From: Haliscomenobacter sp038240665
GTDB taxonomy: Bacteria > Bacteroidota > Bacteroidia > Chitinophagales > Saprospiraceae
NCBI GenBank assembly: GCA_038240665.1
Contig: JBBRGN010000206.1
Location: forward strand, 1 to 8,692
Length of the DNA: 8,692 nucleotides
Reading direction: 5' to 3'
Shown: piece after piece, positions 7,091 to 8,692 of the stretch
How positions within the stretch are numbered: position 1 is the first letter of the stretch
Layout: every line of letters starts with the position of its first letter
Notes under the pieces: model-generated
Databases searched by the model: none
Seen by the model: the letters and a program-made list of their open reading frames with translations, nothing else
What the model was told of the DNA's origin: nothing
Made by a program: the position numbers and the translations under genes

Positions 7091-7561
7091 ATGAGTGAAA
7101 AGAAAAAAAAGAAACCGCCGGAGATTGTCAATCGCCGAGCTACATTTGAATACCATTTTGTCAGCAGAATGGAAGCTGGAATTATGCTACTGGGTACGGA
7201 AATCAAAGCTTATCGAGCAGGCTTGGTCAATCTAACAGATGCGTATTGTTTGTTCGAAAAAGGAGAATTGTACCTGCGCAACCTTTTTATTGCAGAATAT
7301 GAATTTGGCACTTACTCCAACCATGAGCCACGCCGCATCCGAAAACTGTTGTTGCGGCGCCCGGAGTTGCGAAAAATGGAACGCAAAGCCAGTGAGAAAG
7401 GCTTTACCATCGTCCCTTACCGAATGTACATGTCGGAACGCGGGTTTGTAAAGGTAGAAATAGCGCTGGCGCAAGGTAAAAAAACCTACGATAAACGCGA
7501 ATCGCTCAAAGAAAAGGACAACAAACGCGAGATGGATCGCATCAAAAAAGTAAAATTGTAA
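7091..7561 (+). CDS. smpB: SsrA-binding protein SmpB
   Basis: A 156-residue cytoplasmic RNA-binding protein that pairs with tmRNA to rescue stalled ribosomes and tag the unfinished peptide for degradation. The hallmark segments are in order: NRRATFEYHF (14-23), GTEIKAYRAGLVNLTDAY (35-52), YSNHEPRRIRKLLL (75-88), GFTIVPYRMY (104-113) and KVEIALAQGKKTYDKRE (121-137). A basic C-terminal tail rich in Lys/Arg/Glu follows; in the family it enters the empty mRNA channel and forms a helix. The very basic N-terminus (SEKKKKKPP) is within normal variation. The ATG is preceded by AGGA (7082-7085) at a 5-base spacing, one of the few Shine-Dalgarno-like sites in the window. It probably has its own promoter and ends at a strong terminator. 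No ssrA gene is in the window. Confidence 0.97.
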   Translation: MSEKKKKKPPEIVNRRATFEYHFVSRMEAGIMLLGTEIKAYRAGLVNLTDAYCLFEKGELYLRNLFIAEYEFGTYSNHEPRRIRKLLLRRPELRKMERKASEKGFTIVPYRMYMSERGFVKVEIALAQGKKTYDKRESLKEKDNKREMDRIKKVKL

Positions 7562-7606
7562 AAAAAAAGCCCGAATGATGATTGGATCAACATTCGGGCT
7601 TTTTTT
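7561..7606. terminator. Bidirectional intrinsic terminator
   Basis: GCCCGAATG (7569-7577) pairs perfectly with CATTCGGGC (7591-7599) across a 13-base loop. An A-run (7560-7568) precedes it and a T-run (7600-7606) follows, so it can act in both directions. It ends smpB on the plus strand, starting right at its stop codon, and the convergent gene (stop at 7624) on the minus strand. Confidence 0.92.
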
Positions 7607-7623
7607 GAGCTGGTATACATGTA

Positions 7624-8692
7624 TTATTTACCGCCGCGCAATTGCTCTTGATAATCTTTCAACACTTCCCATTCGCCGTGCATAGCCAAGCGCGCCTGCG
7701 AAGGCCAAGAAGCTGGATCTTGAATTTTGTAAATCGGCCCCGCAGCTTCCAATAAAGTACGGATGAAATCTGGTTCCTGTTTGGCTAAATCGCTAAAGAA
7801 ATGAATTCCTGCCGATTTTAGAATATCGGCAATTTTTGGACCAACGCCTTCAATCAAGGTTAAATCATCTCCTACTAACGGAGCAGGCTTTTCCTCTGCT
7901 ACCACAACTGGCACTGGAGGCAGCTCTTCCAGTGCTGAATCTGCTGGAATCTCCACCTGAGGCAGCACCATTATCGCCGGCATTTCATCAGTTGATACCA
8001 AAGGCTCTTTATCCTCCACATAAGCTGGAGCTACGCTTTGCAGTTTTTCACTGGGCGGATTTTGTCCAGTTTTTTTGTATTCCATGAGGCGTTTTGCCTG
8101 CCCAATCCAATCATCTTTTTCAATACGCCCCTCAAAAAACTGAATATCGCGGGTTATTTGCTCAACGGTTGCCGCATCCCAAGCTGCGATCTGTTCAAAA
8201 GTAAAGACGTTGATGCTGTTGAGTTTTTTCTCTAAAAAAGGCCCTACCCCTTCAATCAAAGTAAGGTCGTCTTTTTCCACTTGACGCAAGGCATTGCGAT
8301 CCGGCATCAAGAGATTGGAATTTTCCATATCCAAGTGCGGATTTTCTTCAACGACCAATACTTCTGGAACGAGCTGCTTTTCAGTTTCTAACATAACTGA
8401 GTTGGCAATTGGAGCGACTACCCCCGGAACAACTGCGCCGATCGGGCGGCTTTGTAGTTCCTGTAATAAGGTGGAATTTTCTTGGGTAATTTTTTCTAGT
8501 TTGGCTTCAATCGAGGTCAGTCGGTCAACAGCCTGGGCATCAAAACCTCCTCTGGGCGAGGCATCAACGGGAACAGCGCCTCCACCAGTTTGGATTTGCT
8601 CCGTCAACTGCGCATTGCGGGTTTTAAGTCCTAGAATTTGATTATGGAGGTCTTCTACTGTTGCTTCATAGGTTTGATTGGCGCTTCGCGTC
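7624..8692 (-). CDS. Coiled-coil protein with two helix-hairpin-helix modules, partial (N-terminus beyond right edge)
   Basis: The frame is open to the right edge (about 355 codons). A TTG at 8605-8607 could be read as a start, but the sequence before it continues as coiled-coil-like protein (YEATVEDLHNQILGLK, then RNAQLTEQ), so the true start is outside the window. Counting from that TTG, a coiled-coil stretch (about 24-52) is followed by a Pro/Val-rich linker. Module 1 (113-180) begins DDLTLIEGVGPFLEKKL and module 2 (247-327) begins DDLTLIEGVGPKIADIL. These are helix-hairpin-helix folds of the kind seen in many Bacteroidota proteins. Module 2 ends in a DPASWPSQARLA segment and an LRGGK tail. 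A second Pro/Glu/Val-rich linker separates the modules. Such folds often bind DNA without sequence specificity, but these may serve protein contacts. The function is not known. It shares the smpB terminator on the opposite strand. Confidence 0.8.
   Translation of the reverse strand, partial: TRSANQTYEATVEDLHNQILGLKTRNAQLTEQIQTGGGAVPVDASPRGGFDAQAVDRLTSIEAKLEKITQENSTLLQELQSRPIGAVVPGVVAPIANSVMLETEKQLVPEVLVVEENPHLDMENSNLLMPDRNALRQVEKDDLTLIEGVGPFLEKKLNSINVFTFEQIAAWDAATVEQITRDIQFFEGRIEKDDWIGQAKRLMEYKKTGQNPPSEKLQSVAPAYVEDKEPLVSTDEMPAIMVLPQVEIPADSALEELPPVPVVVAEEKPAPLVGDDLTLIEGVGPKIADILKSAGIHFFSDLAKQEPDFIRTLLEAAGPIYKIQDPASWPSQARLAMHGEWEVLKDYQEQLRGGK

Overview
The window looks like ordinary chromosome from a member of the Bacteroidota. 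Saprospiraceae-type bacteria are a reasonable guess, but the genus cannot be fixed from this sequence. The signs are a DUF4249 lipoprotein, a family largely confined to this phylum; candidate promoters of the Bacteroidota type (TAnnTTTG at -7); weak or absent Shine-Dalgarno sites; a periplasmic S9B dipeptidyl peptidase; and moderate GC. I see no tRNA, rRNA, CRISPR array, insertion sequence, integrase or phage gene, and no gene-free stretch longer than about 170 bases.

Layout. From 1 to 2963 all genes run leftward: a methylmalonyl-CoA epimerase (2553-2963), a DUF4249 lipoprotein (1321-2406), a class I O-methyltransferase (679-1314) and the start of a GNAT/FemAB-type acyltransferase that leaves the window at base 1. 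The last three are 5-6 bases apart and probably form one transcription unit. A 138-base divergent intergenic region (2964-3101) separates the epimerase from a rightward XRE-family regulator of the RamB/PrpR (ScfR) type (3102-4589). A dipeptidyl peptidase IV-like enzyme (4640-6919) and SmpB (7091-7561) follow on the same strand. A bidirectional terminator (about 7561-7606) separates smpB from a convergent leftward gene for a coiled-coil protein with two helix-hairpin-helix modules. That gene enters from beyond the right edge.

How the genes may work together. The strongest functional link is the divergent pair in the middle. Known regulators of the RamB/PrpR type control short-chain acyl-CoA metabolism (glyoxylate and methylcitrate pathways) in actinobacteria. 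Here such a regulator is head to head with an enzyme of propionyl-CoA/methylmalonyl-CoA metabolism, and a GCAAA-N2-TTTGC dyad lies just before the regulator gene. This suggests a local acyl-CoA-responsive circuit. It is an inference from context, not a demonstrated system. The other genes (peptidase, SmpB, methyltransferase, acyltransferase) look like housekeeping genes with no evident shared pathway. I found no convincing wholly new system here.
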